Assembly: GCA_016712265.1 (NCBI GenBank)
Contig: JADJRJ010000030.1
Location: forward strand, 1,178,001-1,242,000
Direction of reading: 5' to 3'
From: Gemmatimonadota bacterium
GTDB taxonomy: Bacteria > Gemmatimonadota > Gemmatimonadetes > Gemmatimonadales > Gemmatimonadaceae
DNA length: 64,000 bases
Both the position numbers and the translations under genes were made by a program. This document shows positions 52,701 through 60,942 of the stretch, in pieces. Each line of letters begins with the position of its first letter. Within the stretch, counting starts at the first letter, position 1. The notes beneath the pieces were generated by a model. The model worked only from the letters and a program-made list of their open reading frames with translations, did not search any database and was not told the DNA's origin.

Positions 52701-53054
52701 GGCCAACCCCTGGCCGCGCTCGCCGAGCTGCAGCATGCCCTCGCGCAAATTACGCAGTGGCGCGAGACCTACTACGAGCCCGAGGTATTACGCGAGCGTG
52801 GCGAGATCCAGCGCGAACTCGGTTCCCTGGCCGACGCAGAGTCCAGCTTGCGCCGCGCCATGGCCGTTGCGCACGCGCAGCATGCGCGGCTGCTGGAACT
52901 GCGTGCGGCCCTCCCTCTCGCGGAGCTCATGCGCGAGCAGGGGCGTGGCCGTGAAGGCGCGTCCATGCTCCGTCCCCTGTACGATGCCTTTACCGAGGGG
53001 ACCGAGGCGGCGGAGCTGACCCGCGCACGCACCTTGCTCGCCGAGCTCGAGTAA
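49776..53054 (+). CDS. Zinc-ribbon / class III nucleotide cyclase / AAA ATPase / TPR protein
   Basis: A 1092-residue protein. Two zinc ribbons come first (Cys3-Cys20 and Cys28-Cys45). A class III adenylate/guanylate cyclase domain follows (about 58-235) with metal Asp residues in FFVDLVGST (Asp68) and YLGDGILAYFG (Asp112) and the NVAAR motif (Asn184, Arg188). Then comes an AAA_16-type ATPase with Walker A GEAGIGKS (284-291) and LLVIEDLHWAD, and about 450 residues of TPR-like helices. The cyclase site looks intact; ATP versus GTP is not decided here. ATG 49776 follows six C residues with no Shine-Dalgarno site. Confidence 0.92.
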   Translation: MLCPSCGTANAAAARFCSECGTALGVPCPDCSFLNRPDAKNCSGCGKRFAATERSQAERRQLTVFFVDLVGSTALSETLDPEELRDLYAKYQAVCAEVIRGYDGHIAQYLGDGILAYFGYPIAHEDDALRAVRSGLEILTKLEAAPMGAQRPTVRIGVHTGLVVIGDVGTGQRAEQLALGEAPNVAARVQGEAEPDTMLISEATRRLVSGHFRLEDLGARALKGLSRPMQLWRVLGLSDAASRFDALTSEGLAPFVGREHEVSEIRTAWVNAMGGAGQAILLRGEAGIGKSRLLGAARSFAQESPHERFEAECSPYALNSPLHPVVRMIERRLDFSDHLEPAEKLDRIEQFVLARGGRLDEAVPLLASLLGVDAGDRYPASDLTPARQRQRLLTVLAQLQLRAPGGTPTLLVIEDLHWADPTTLELVATLVSQQGDAPLLVIGSTRPELPELWSPAPNRHEIRVLALPQTDVRSLVAGVVGSKSLPDVVLNQIIERTGGIPLFVEAVTRTVLESGHLREMEDRYELVSPLPPGLIPSTVHDSLMARIDRLGQDKVIAQIAATIGREFRADLLLAVSKTTATALDIALKRMMELDLISRNGVAPRWNYVFKHALIQDAAYESLLKKTRQEYHGRIADTLPTQFEDLVRDHPELLARHLEGAGRTEEAITGWMRAAAPAGARWALQECVGYYRRALSLLESLPSDSPDRIRDEMACQLAIAPPLMALRGWASREVERACVRARELCEQTRNYEGLFNALWGLWTVRLVRGEHEKALEVAKRVLEMAQASEVPILNVAARHATGFSYYYLGEYALARQQGEEAIALFDLEQERTLVGLFQMSSTAVILSYLAMSLRLSGFVEQGAKRQQELVTLIDDLNIPGSTAVGLGVAMYHLVDEGDVETVARNAERGYQVSVDLGYAFWAASMRIYRGWAQALRGEPQAGVQEMRLGLADFLGTDAGIFVPQWRLMLAQGLRRDGQPLAALAELQHALAQITQWRETYYEPEVLRERGEIQRELGSLADAESSLRRAMAVAHAQHARLLELRAALPLAELMREQGRGREGASMLRPLYDAFTEGTEAAELTRARTLLAELE

Positions 53055-53335
53055 CTCCCGGCGGCCTCGCCAAGAAGCGCGAGGTGAGCCGCGGGGGAAT
53101 GGGCCCGCGTGGCGTTCTTGCGCCCGCGACCGCGTCGGGAAGCACCCGCACGACTCCCCTGCTCCGGCACTCCACCCGCACGGAATGCCCGCCAGCGCCG
53201 ACACGGGTCCTGGCTACGAAGCTTTAGCCGCCGAGGTTCCGGGGGATACGATACGGCCCCCACTCGACCGGACGGTGGAGCCGCACGGTCCACCGCCAGA
53301 TACTCCAGGGCGCTCACCGTTCGCGCCCGCTCGCA
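53055..53335. other. Convergent intergenic space with a weak hairpin
   Basis: A 281-base gap between the cyclase stop and the end of the ADC-like gene on the other strand. CCTCGC (53065-53070) and GCGAGG (53079-53084) can form a small stem just after the cyclase stop. I see no gene, repeat or promoter that I can defend in the remainder. Confidence 0.4.
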
Positions 53336-56300
53336 TCACGCGTTTGGGGTGGCGTCGACCGAACTCTCCACCATCGACTGCTGTGGCCCGGAGTCGCTGC
53401 CACCGTCTCGCGACGATACATCGGGGTTCGCCCCGGCATACCACCACTCGTCCCAGCTTTGGGCCATCGGGAAGAGGCGGTCGGCCTCGGTGCCGACCGA
53501 CACCCGCGGCACCACGTAGTCCGGCTTCTGTGCGGTACGCGCCAGTCGGTTGATCAGCGCGGAGCGCTGCAACTCCCCGCGCTCACGCGCGAGGCGCACC
53601 ATCTCACGGAGTGGTTCATGGTGCGCCGACGCGTCGGCGATGAAGTTTGACGCCAGACGGCGCCGTGCAGCCGCATCCAACGTGCCAATACTGTTGGCAA
53701 ACGTGACCTCCTCCACGGCCAACAACTGCTTGAGCGCGTCGCGGGAAACGGCGGGCGACTCCTCCGTGGGACCGGTAATGGCCTCAACGGATGGTGGGGT
53801 TCCACCTAACGATGCCCCCAGGGCCATGGCGCGCGCGAGCGCCTTCAGCTCCTGGTCGACCAGCTCGTGCAAGCGTTCATGGTTGTCGACCGTCGACGCG
53901 CCCGCCTCGAGGTCCGGTGCCTCCGGGCGGCCGAGGACGTCCGTCTCCTCGATGACCTCCACCGCGCGGACGAAGGCACGGCGCGCCTCCAGGAGCCCGG
54001 TCGCCGTGCCGGTGGTCCCCCCGGCCTTCGCGGCTTCGGTGCGCGCCCGGTCGGCCAGCGTCTGCCACGCCTGCTCCATCACGTACTTGTGCCCGGCGAA
54101 CTCCAGCAACCGCATCCGCATGTCGTGCGCGTCCTTGATCGGTGCTTCGCCAGGTCGACGCCCGGCCTGGTGGATCCGCTCGCTGAAGAAGCGATCCTGT
54201 TCCTCCGCGACAAACTGCGGGGAGACACCGGCCAGCCGCGCGCGGAGTGCGGTGAGCAAGGCCCGGCGCGCACTCACCCAACGGGCGTCCTCGTTCCAAT
54301 TGCCCCACTCACGAGACAGCAACGACTCGATGACAGGCTGGGGGTCAACGATCGACAGCACATGCACGGCCTCTGCCCTGGTAATCGCCTGGCGCCGCGC
54401 CGCAGGGGCATCGGCATCGACCGGCCATTCCGCGCCAGCCTTCGCCATACGGCGCGCGTCGCCCCCATCCAGTCGATCCATGGCCGCCAGCGCGACACCG
54501 GTGTCACGGGCTCGCTCAGACAGGTACGTCGGGAGCGCAGGGTCGACGTCCCAGCCTCCGGTTCCGGCGCAATACCGCACGCGGTCACCCAGCGCCTCAT
54601 CCACCGTCCCGGTCACCCAGAACGGGCGCTGCGGCTGCAGGGCATAGGTCAGTCCGCCCGCCCCCTCGACCTGGTGGGAGACCAGCCCCAGCATCTCCAC
54701 GATCGGCAGCGTGGGATAGTCCGTGATGCGCACCGTCAACGGCCGCTCGATCTCGCGCACGTCGTGGATCTCCGACATCGTCCGCCGCACGCGCACCAAC
54801 GATTGATAGCATGCCTTGGTCGGATCGGCCACGTCGCGGAACTGCTTCAGGGTATACAGCGACAGCGGCACCTTGTTGCCGAGCACCTCCAGCGCGAGCG
54901 AGCGGGCCACGTCCAGTTCGGGCATGGCCTTGAGCGCCTTCTTGCGCGCCAATTCACTGGTCAGGACCTGCGCCCATTCGTCGGCGATCACCCGCCACTC
55001 GAGGACATCCGTCATTTCCGCCACCCGGCCCGCCTCGATCGACAGGATCGCTCGGCGCTCCGACCGCTCGCCACGGCCAACCACCGGCAACACCTCGGCC
55101 TCGAGCCCGAGCAGCGGCTGCACCGCTTCGCGGGCCGGCCCGTCCGACGACATCCAGTTGGTGTCTGGCACGATGAACACCGCGTTACTGGTCGGAATAC
55201 CCAGCACCTCGGCATTGGCGGCCGCCGCTGTCGGGTTGTCGACAAAAGTGAAGGCCGGCACGACGCCGACGCCGACCAGCTCCCAGGCATCGCCCACGCG
55301 ACGCTCGCGGCGCACCGGGACCAGGAATGACAGCTCGAATCCCGCCCAGTCACCAATATTGTCGCTCTTCGACGAGACCCGCCCGATGCTGCTCACCGTG
55401 AGGTACACGTGTGCCAAGCTGCTACCAAAACCTCCCCAGAGCGTGAATCGCTCACCGTCACCGGCGTTGCCGTTGGCCAGTGCGGCATTGAACGTGGCAT
55501 CAAGGAACGCGACGAGCTTCTCGCGGTGCGCCAGCAACGGCAGGACGCGCACCGTGGTCTCCTCGAACTTGAAGGCGCCGGCAATCGTTCGGTTGGAGGC
55601 CCCAAGCGAGGTATTGAACAACCGGGCGGTCCGCTCCCCTTCCCTCGCCGCGTCGGGATACGGCCGCCCGTCGCTGTCGTGCCAGCGGGCATCACGCGTG
55701 CGCCAGGCCACGTTGGTCCCGGGTTCGTACACCATGTTGACATTGTACCAGAGCGGGAACACCGGGCGGAGCGTGGCGATGTCGCAGGCCGAGCCACGCC
55801 ATTGACGCTCCACCTCGAGCCCGAGCGTCTCCACGATCGGCAGTGACGGCCATTGATGCAGGTGGATGCGGTACCCTCCGGTGGCATCGCCAGCCATCAT
55901 GCGGGCCTCGCCGAGGACACCGGCACTGTTCAGGCGCGTGAAGCGCATCACCCCGTTGGTGACCGCCTGGTAGCAGTACTCATTTGGGTTCTCGGAGCTG
56001 CGGAACTGCTTGAGGCACAGGGTATTTGAGGCCAGGTGCGGTCGGAAGGGGAACCCCATCGTCGCCATCTTGCGCGCCATGGCGAGGTAGTTGTCCGCCG
56101 AGGTGGCCGGCGACATCGGCAGGACGCCAGCCCCGGCCATCCACCCCACCGTATCGCGACCGAGTCCCGCCACGGTCTGCATCATGGTGGACCATGCGCC
56201 CCACGGCGTCCACGAGGCCCGCGGATCAAACGGCAGTTGCAGCATCCCGGGCACGGCATCCCGTTCAACCTCGATCAAGGGCTGCATTTCCAGGCGCTGG

Positions 56301-56821
56301 TCCGAGTACAACGAGGAGAACACAGACGTCTGTACGATGGCTTCCTTCACCGGGGCGCCCGGGTTCCGCACCCAGTCGCTGGCCGCCGGGACGATCTGTG
56401 CGGTGGTCTTGGGCCATCCGTACACCATCCGCCCTACCGTCATGGACATGTCGTCGTCCACATAGATGAACGGCGAGAATGACGCCCAATCCTTGAACAC
56501 CCACTTCCCGTCCTTCACCACGTACCACTCGAGGGGGATGTTGAACAGGATCTCGCGCTGCGCGAGCCATCCATAGTTCCCCACCTCGATGGCCATCTTG
56601 CCGTAGTCCAGGATCATCAATTGGACATACGGCATGGGGACACGGAAACGCCCCAGCTCCGGTGGGATGATGTTCAGGTACCCATCCACGAATCGCTGCA
56701 GCGTGTCCAGGCTGGCGCGGAGCGGGAACAAGCGCGTGGAGACCGACTCGAACGGGAAGGGTGGCCGGATCGGGAGAGACGCCCCGGGAAGCTCGGCGAA
56801 CGGCGAGAGGGACATCGTCAT
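53336..56821 (-). CDS. Giant protein with two acetoacetate-decarboxylase-like domains and a long helical C terminus
   Basis: A 1161-residue protein, far longer than acetoacetate decarboxylase (about 250). Domain 1 (about 20-336) has FIYVDDDMSMTVGRMVYGWPKTTA, cited by its core YVDDDMSMTVGRMVYGWPK; Lys138 is where the Schiff-base Lys pair lies in ADC, but the second Lys is Thr. Domain 2 (about 345-715) repeats the pattern as FVDNPTAAAANAEVLGIPTS, where Thr replaces Lys. The C-terminal halves also match: LCLKQFR...CYQ...PSLPIVETLGL and YTLKQFR...CYQ...PTLPIVEMLGL. Residues 720-1161 are charged and helical, unrecognised. GGAG precedes ATG 56821. It is the last gene of a four-gene operon with isoprenoid-type enzymes. 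Decarboxylase activity is uncertain. Confidence 0.8.
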   Translation of the reverse strand: MTMSLSPFAELPGASLPIRPPFPFESVSTRLFPLRASLDTLQRFVDGYLNIIPPELGRFRVPMPYVQLMILDYGKMAIEVGNYGWLAQREILFNIPLEWYVVKDGKWVFKDWASFSPFIYVDDDMSMTVGRMVYGWPKTTAQIVPAASDWVRNPGAPVKEAIVQTSVFSSLYSDQRLEMQPLIEVERDAVPGMLQLPFDPRASWTPWGAWSTMMQTVAGLGRDTVGWMAGAGVLPMSPATSADNYLAMARKMATMGFPFRPHLASNTLCLKQFRSSENPNEYCYQAVTNGVMRFTRLNSAGVLGEARMMAGDATGGYRIHLHQWPSLPIVETLGLEVERQWRGSACDIATLRPVFPLWYNVNMVYEPGTNVAWRTRDARWHDSDGRPYPDAAREGERTARLFNTSLGASNRTIAGAFKFEETTVRVLPLLAHREKLVAFLDATFNAALANGNAGDGERFTLWGGFGSSLAHVYLTVSSIGRVSSKSDNIGDWAGFELSFLVPVRRERRVGDAWELVGVGVVPAFTFVDNPTAAAANAEVLGIPTSNAVFIVPDTNWMSSDGPAREAVQPLLGLEAEVLPVVGRGERSERRAILSIEAGRVAEMTDVLEWRVIADEWAQVLTSELARKKALKAMPELDVARSLALEVLGNKVPLSLYTLKQFRDVADPTKACYQSLVRVRRTMSEIHDVREIERPLTVRITDYPTLPIVEMLGLVSHQVEGAGGLTYALQPQRPFWVTGTVDEALGDRVRYCAGTGGWDVDPALPTYLSERARDTGVALAAMDRLDGGDARRMAKAGAEWPVDADAPAARRQAITRAEAVHVLSIVDPQPVIESLLSREWGNWNEDARWVSARRALLTALRARLAGVSPQFVAEEQDRFFSERIHQAGRRPGEAPIKDAHDMRMRLLEFAGHKYVMEQAWQTLADRARTEAAKAGGTTGTATGLLEARRAFVRAVEVIEETDVLGRPEAPDLEAGASTVDNHERLHELVDQELKALARAMALGASLGGTPPSVEAITGPTEESPAVSRDALKQLLAVEEVTFANSIGTLDAAARRRLASNFIADASAHHEPLREMVRLARERGELQRSALINRLARTAQKPDYVVPRVSVGTEADRLFPMAQSWDEWWYAGANPDVSSRDGGSDSGPQQSMVESSVDATPNA

Positions 56822-56838
56822 GAGGCTCCTTCGCTCCG

Positions 56839-57885
56839 TCAGGAACGGGACAGGACCCAGCGCGGCAAGGCTTCGATGAACGCCTTGTCGCGTGAGTCCG
56901 GAAGCGCACCGTAGATGCGCGTGAATTCGTGGGTCGCAGCACCAGCCAACCCATGGGCCACCTCCCGGGCGTCGTCGATGCACCCGTACGCGTCCATCCG
57001 CTCCCTGACCCACGCCACATCCGGGTCCGTTCGGTCTGCCCGGGGCTGGCCGAGGAAGGCATGGAGTCGCGCGCGTTCGTCCGCCGTCGCGCGCGCGAAC
57101 AACTGGATCAACATCAACGTCCGCTTGCCCTCGCGGATGTCGCCGCCGAGTTCCTTGCCGTAGGACGTCGGATCCCCAACCAGGTTGAGCAGGTCATCCT
57201 GGATCTGGAACGCCGCCCCCACGAGGAAACCGAAGCGAATGAACGGCTCAGCATCGATCGCCCCACGCGTGCCGATCAGTGCTCCCACGCGGCTGGGGTG
57301 GATCGTGGCCAGCCAGCAGGTCTTCTTGAGGACCATCTCCAGGTAGTCCTGCTCGGTGACATCGACCGGGTTGTCCCGGCGCCACCCCAACTCCATCGCC
57401 TGTCCCTCGGCGGATTCGCGCCCCATCCGCTCCGTCTCCTCGACAATCCGCAACGCGAGGTCACCGCCGAGGAGGTGCTGGTTGTCGAGGAGGGGGCGCA
57501 TGGCGAGCATGGAGAGCATGTCGCCGACGTTGATCGAGATCGGAACGCCGTGCTCCTTGTGCATCGTCGGACGCCCGCGGCGCTCGTCGCTTTCATCCTC
57601 GATGTCATCGTGGATGAGCATGGCGTTGTGGACGAGCTCGATGGAGACCGCGGTGCGCAACGCCATGTCCGGCGACCCACCGAATGCCCGCGCGGTGGCG
57701 ATGCAGAGGCTCGGCCGGAACGCACGCCCTCCACGCCGCGGATAGTCGGCGAGCAGGTCGTAGAGGTAGCGGCGAGGCTCCGCCGTCGGCAGGTACTGAA
57801 AGAGCAGCCGCCGCGTGGACTCGCCGTATTCGCGCAGGACCGACGGCACCAAGGCGCTGTCCGTGGCGCGCGCGGTGGCGATCAT
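56839..57885 (-). CDS. Polyprenyl (farnesyl/geranylgeranyl) diphosphate synthase
   Basis: A 348-residue trans-prenyltransferase. The first Asp-rich motif is HDDIEDESDERRG (DDIED at 93-97, followed by RRG). The second is FQIQDDLLNLVGD (Asp230, Asp231), of the DDxxN variety rather than DDxxD, and GKELGGDIREGKRT follows. Catalytic residues therefore appear complete. Chain length is not predicted with confidence. It is three bases after the phasin-like gene and 17 before the ADC-like gene, so it belongs to the operon. It would supply an isoprenoid diphosphate to the other enzymes (inference). Confidence 0.92.
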   Translation of the reverse strand: MIATARATDSALVPSVLREYGESTRRLLFQYLPTAEPRRYLYDLLADYPRRGGRAFRPSLCIATARAFGGSPDMALRTAVSIELVHNAMLIHDDIEDESDERRGRPTMHKEHGVPISINVGDMLSMLAMRPLLDNQHLLGGDLALRIVEETERMGRESAEGQAMELGWRRDNPVDVTEQDYLEMVLKKTCWLATIHPSRVGALIGTRGAIDAEPFIRFGFLVGAAFQIQDDLLNLVGDPTSYGKELGGDIREGKRTLMLIQLFARATADERARLHAFLGQPRADRTDPDVAWVRERMDAYGCIDDAREVAHGLAGAATHEFTRIYGALPDSRDKAFIEALPRWVLSRS

Positions 57886-57888
57886 GCG

Positions 57889-58665
57889 TCAGGCGGCGGC
57901 GATGTCGACCGTCAGTTCTCCGCGCGGGTTGCCACCACCATCAACGATGGCCCCGCGATACGTCCCGACGGCCTGCGTGTCGGCCACCGTCACCGACACC
58001 AGGACGCGACCGTCCGTCGCGGAGATCGTGACGCCACCAAGCGCTTCCCCCGCGGCCGACGCGAGGGCGGTCGACAGGGTCATGTATTCCGCGTCCGGTG
58101 CGAGGGACACCTGGACGGTGGTTGGGCGCGTCGAGGCGACGCGCACTGCGGCACGGGCCCCGGCGGCGGCACCGGTGGGCCCCGTCATGCCGGGCCACAT
58201 GGCCATCCACTGGTTGACCGCTTGCTGGCCGCCGGGGACAAACTGCGCCATGCTGTCCGTCCACATCCGGGCGACCTGCATCCACGGGCCCGCGGCCTGC
58301 GCCATCATCGGGCCCATTGGTCCGAACGCGCCCCACGCACCATTCCCCTGCCGATTGTCGTTCATGTCCGGTGTCCCCGGTGAAGGCACTTGGTATCGCT
58401 TCGCGGCCTCCTTGCCGCGGGCGAGGTATTCATCCAGCACAGTGTACGCGGTGTGCACGCCGCGTTCCGCGGCACCGAGCACGGGCTCGGCCGCGGCTTC
58501 CACCACCAGGCGCGCCGTCTTCAGCCCGCCGTCAAGCAGCTGCTCCACGCGACGGGTCACCTGGTCACCGAACATCGCGGCCGCGGCGGCACCCTGCCGC
58601 AACGGCCGGTCGCGTTCCAGGGTCTCGCGCTTCACTCTATCTTTAGGCTTTGCCTTGGAGGCCAT
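57889..58665 (-). CDS. Phasin-like protein of unknown function
   Basis: A 258-residue soluble protein I cannot assign. Residues 1-95 are helical and basic to amphipathic (GDQVTRRVEQLLDGGLKTAR). Residues 100-165 are rich in Met, Trp, Pro and Gly (FGPMGPMMAQAAGPWMQVAR), as in hydrophobic-granule-binding proteins. Residues 175-258 look like a small beta-sandwich (TVQVSLAPDAEYMTL, VLVSVTVADTQ, GELTVDI). There is no signal peptide. Its place between FAD and prenyl synthase genes suggests it organises or binds a hydrophobic product, much as phasins coat granules; this is inference only. Confidence 0.7.
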   Translation of the reverse strand: MASKAKPKDRVKRETLERDRPLRQGAAAAAMFGDQVTRRVEQLLDGGLKTARLVVEAAAEPVLGAAERGVHTAYTVLDEYLARGKEAAKRYQVPSPGTPDMNDNRQGNGAWGAFGPMGPMMAQAAGPWMQVARMWTDSMAQFVPGGQQAVNQWMAMWPGMTGPTGAAAGARAAVRVASTRPTTVQVSLAPDAEYMTLSTALASAAGEALGGVTISATDGRVLVSVTVADTQAVGTYRGAIVDGGGNPRGELTVDIAAA

Positions 58666-58668
58666 GCG

Positions 58669-60807
58669 TCAGGGATGGTCGTAGCCGACAATGTCGGCGA
58701 GCGGAGGGAACTGCGAGAGGGCGTGCGAGGCGAGCCGTCCGGAGATGACCGCCGACTCAATGCACCCGGAGTCGAGACCGGTCGCCGTCCAGTCGCCGGC
58801 GATCGTCAGGTTATCGAACGTGGCGTCCAACGGAGAGAGACGATAGCGCGGCGAGCCCGGCAGCGATAGGACATACCGATCGGTCGGGTTCACGTTCGCC
58901 GTCCAGTACTGGCCGTCAATCGCATCGGAGGTGCGTCGCGGAGCCCCGTCGCCTGGCACCAACCATTCCCAGCGCACTCGCCCCTTGGCATCGCGCAACC
59001 GTGGCCACAGGATGGGCAAGTCACGCTCGATGAACGTCACCGCGTTGTCACGGACGAACGCGCGTCGCTTCATGGGAAAGTCCTCATCACCCTGCTCCGC
59101 GTCCGGCCGATCCGGCAGGACGCTGCAGAAGTACGCCACCGACTTCACACGCGCGGAAAAGCCCTCTTCCGGGATCAAGTGCGTCATGTCGGCCCAGGTG
59201 TCGAACGGCTCGACGAACCCGGAGAGATTGACCTCACCGGGATGCGGCCACCCCAGCCCCTTCACGTGGGTGGACATCCACAGCTGCAACGCCTGGGTCG
59301 GAACGGTCTTCACGTGCTGGATCATGTCACGCCACCGCGTGGACGCCGCGATCAACGCCGGCGCGACCTGCGGCAGGGCCGACACACTGACCCCGAGCAC
59401 CACAAAATCGAAGTCGTCTCCCACGCGCAGGCTGCGCGTGCCCTCGCCGCGCCGGTCCCAGTGCGACTCAAACCGGCGCCCTTCACGTCGCAACCGATCG
59501 CCGTCCACCAGCTGCGTATAGTTGGGCTCACTCGGCCAACACGGCACCTGCCGGACCTGGACGAGTGGCGCATACTCCGGCCGGCCCGTGCCCCGCACGC
59601 GTGCCTGCACGTCAAACGCCAGGGTTTCCACGGAGGCCCCGTCCTCGGCTAGTCCAACGTTCGTGAGCCGATGGAAGAACTCGAAGCGCACCCCGCGGGC
59701 CTTGAGCACCTGGTACAGCGGGGCGAACACCACGTCCCCCATCCCCGCATTCATCCGCCAGAACAGCGAGCCCCGATAGGTGAAGAACATGCGCATCGCC
59801 CCACGGAGCGCGACGCCGGCGGCGAGCCGCGGGCGCGTGACATCGCCGTCTTCGTACGCGAACGCGAGATCATAGATCCCACGCATGAAGCCCGAGTCGA
59901 GTGACGCATCGGACGCGCCATGCAACCGCAACCACTCGCGCCAGTCCCAGTCGTTGATCGCGTCAAAGCCGCGCGGATCCGCCGCGAGCCCGTGCATGAC
60001 CGAGCCGCGCACGGCGGCCAGGATCAGGTCAATCACCTGCCACACGCGACGCATCTCCGTGTCCGCCTCCGCGAGCCGCTGGAGGTGGCCACGCGCCGCC
60101 ATGGCGAGCACGTCCAGCAATTGCAGCAAGACGGTTGCACCCTGCTTGGCTGGACCTGGCACCCAGGCGTCCATCGCATGGCGCAACGCGTCGGCGGCCT
60201 CGAACAGTGCGGTCACTGCGGCGAGCTCGCCATACCGCACCGCCCGCGCGACCAGGTCGGCGATGCCGCCCGCGCTCATCGCTTCGCGCTCCTCAGCGGC
60301 GTGCGCCGCCCGCAGCAGTGCGCGGACCAGCATCACCGACTGGCGCAGGTAGGCAATCACCGAGAATGGCGTCCCCTGCTCCAACGGGTCGCCGGGGAGC
60401 CCACGGCCTGCGGGGAAGGCGGCGAGCCAGCTTTCCCACCCCGCGGAATCGTTAGGCGTGCGATCGGCCACGCCGACGAGGGGCGCCGGCGCGAAGGCCT
60501 CCTCGAACGTCGCGAGGCGCGTCGTGGCCGGATCCGCCGCGCGCTCCCGGTAACAGGCGCGCATCATCCCGAACGCGTTTTCGTAGAAGCCCATCCAGAG
60601 GTGCAGTCCGTGCTCCTCGATACGGTCTGATGGCCCGCGTCCCGATGCCCCCTTGCCGCCCAGGCGCCAGCCTTGCTGGAAGACCGTGACGGCGTAGCGT
60701 CCCTGCTGCTCCGGCCGAGTCAGTTCCCACGCGGCCGTCAACGACGCGCAGCCGCCACCAACAATGGCGACGCGGATGGGGGGCGGTGCGGACCGCGACG
60801 ACGACAT
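58669..60807 (-). CDS. FAD-dependent desaturase/amine-oxidase-like oxidoreductase
   Basis: A 712-residue flavoprotein. A Rossmann dinucleotide site is at the N terminus (VAIVGGGCASLTAAWEL, about 13-29), followed by RLGGKGASGRG. The C terminus has the carotenoid-desaturase/HpnE-type signature NLTIAGDWTATGLDSGCIES then AVISGRLAS. A long helical insertion (about 170-290) makes it bigger than phytoene desaturases (about 500). It probably oxidises or desaturates an isoprenoid, consistent with the prenyl synthase downstream (inference). ATG 60807 starts the FAD motif region at the usual distance; eight C residues and no Shine-Dalgarno site precede it. First gene of the operon. Confidence 0.85.
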   Translation of the reverse strand: MSSSRSAPPPIRVAIVGGGCASLTAAWELTRPEQQGRYAVTVFQQGWRLGGKGASGRGPSDRIEEHGLHLWMGFYENAFGMMRACYRERAADPATTRLATFEEAFAPAPLVGVADRTPNDSAGWESWLAAFPAGRGLPGDPLEQGTPFSVIAYLRQSVMLVRALLRAAHAAEEREAMSAGGIADLVARAVRYGELAAVTALFEAADALRHAMDAWVPGPAKQGATVLLQLLDVLAMAARGHLQRLAEADTEMRRVWQVIDLILAAVRGSVMHGLAADPRGFDAINDWDWREWLRLHGASDASLDSGFMRGIYDLAFAYEDGDVTRPRLAAGVALRGAMRMFFTYRGSLFWRMNAGMGDVVFAPLYQVLKARGVRFEFFHRLTNVGLAEDGASVETLAFDVQARVRGTGRPEYAPLVQVRQVPCWPSEPNYTQLVDGDRLRREGRRFESHWDRRGEGTRSLRVGDDFDFVVLGVSVSALPQVAPALIAASTRWRDMIQHVKTVPTQALQLWMSTHVKGLGWPHPGEVNLSGFVEPFDTWADMTHLIPEEGFSARVKSVAYFCSVLPDRPDAEQGDEDFPMKRRAFVRDNAVTFIERDLPILWPRLRDAKGRVRWEWLVPGDGAPRRTSDAIDGQYWTANVNPTDRYVLSLPGSPRYRLSPLDATFDNLTIAGDWTATGLDSGCIESAVISGRLASHALSQFPPLADIVGYDHP

Positions 60808-60840
60808 GGGGGGGGAGCTGCGGAGGGAAGCGTACGGGGC

Positions 60841-60856
60841 GCGTATATATAGAAGA
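60841..60856. promoter_or_regulatory. TATATATA box in the divergent promoter region
   Basis: TATATATA (60844-60851) is an isolated AT-rich patch in the 135-base gap between the divergent FAD-enzyme and cytochrome c genes, and is partly flanked by complementary GC sequence (GGGGCGCG and CGCCC). It could be the -10 for either direction; no clear -35 was found. Confidence 0.35.
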
Positions 60857-60942
60857 CGCCCGCCACAGGGGCCACCTTTGCCCCCCGCTGGGGTACCTGT
60901 GTCCCGCCCGCTAGATTGTGCCGTCCTCGTCACGCCTCCCTC

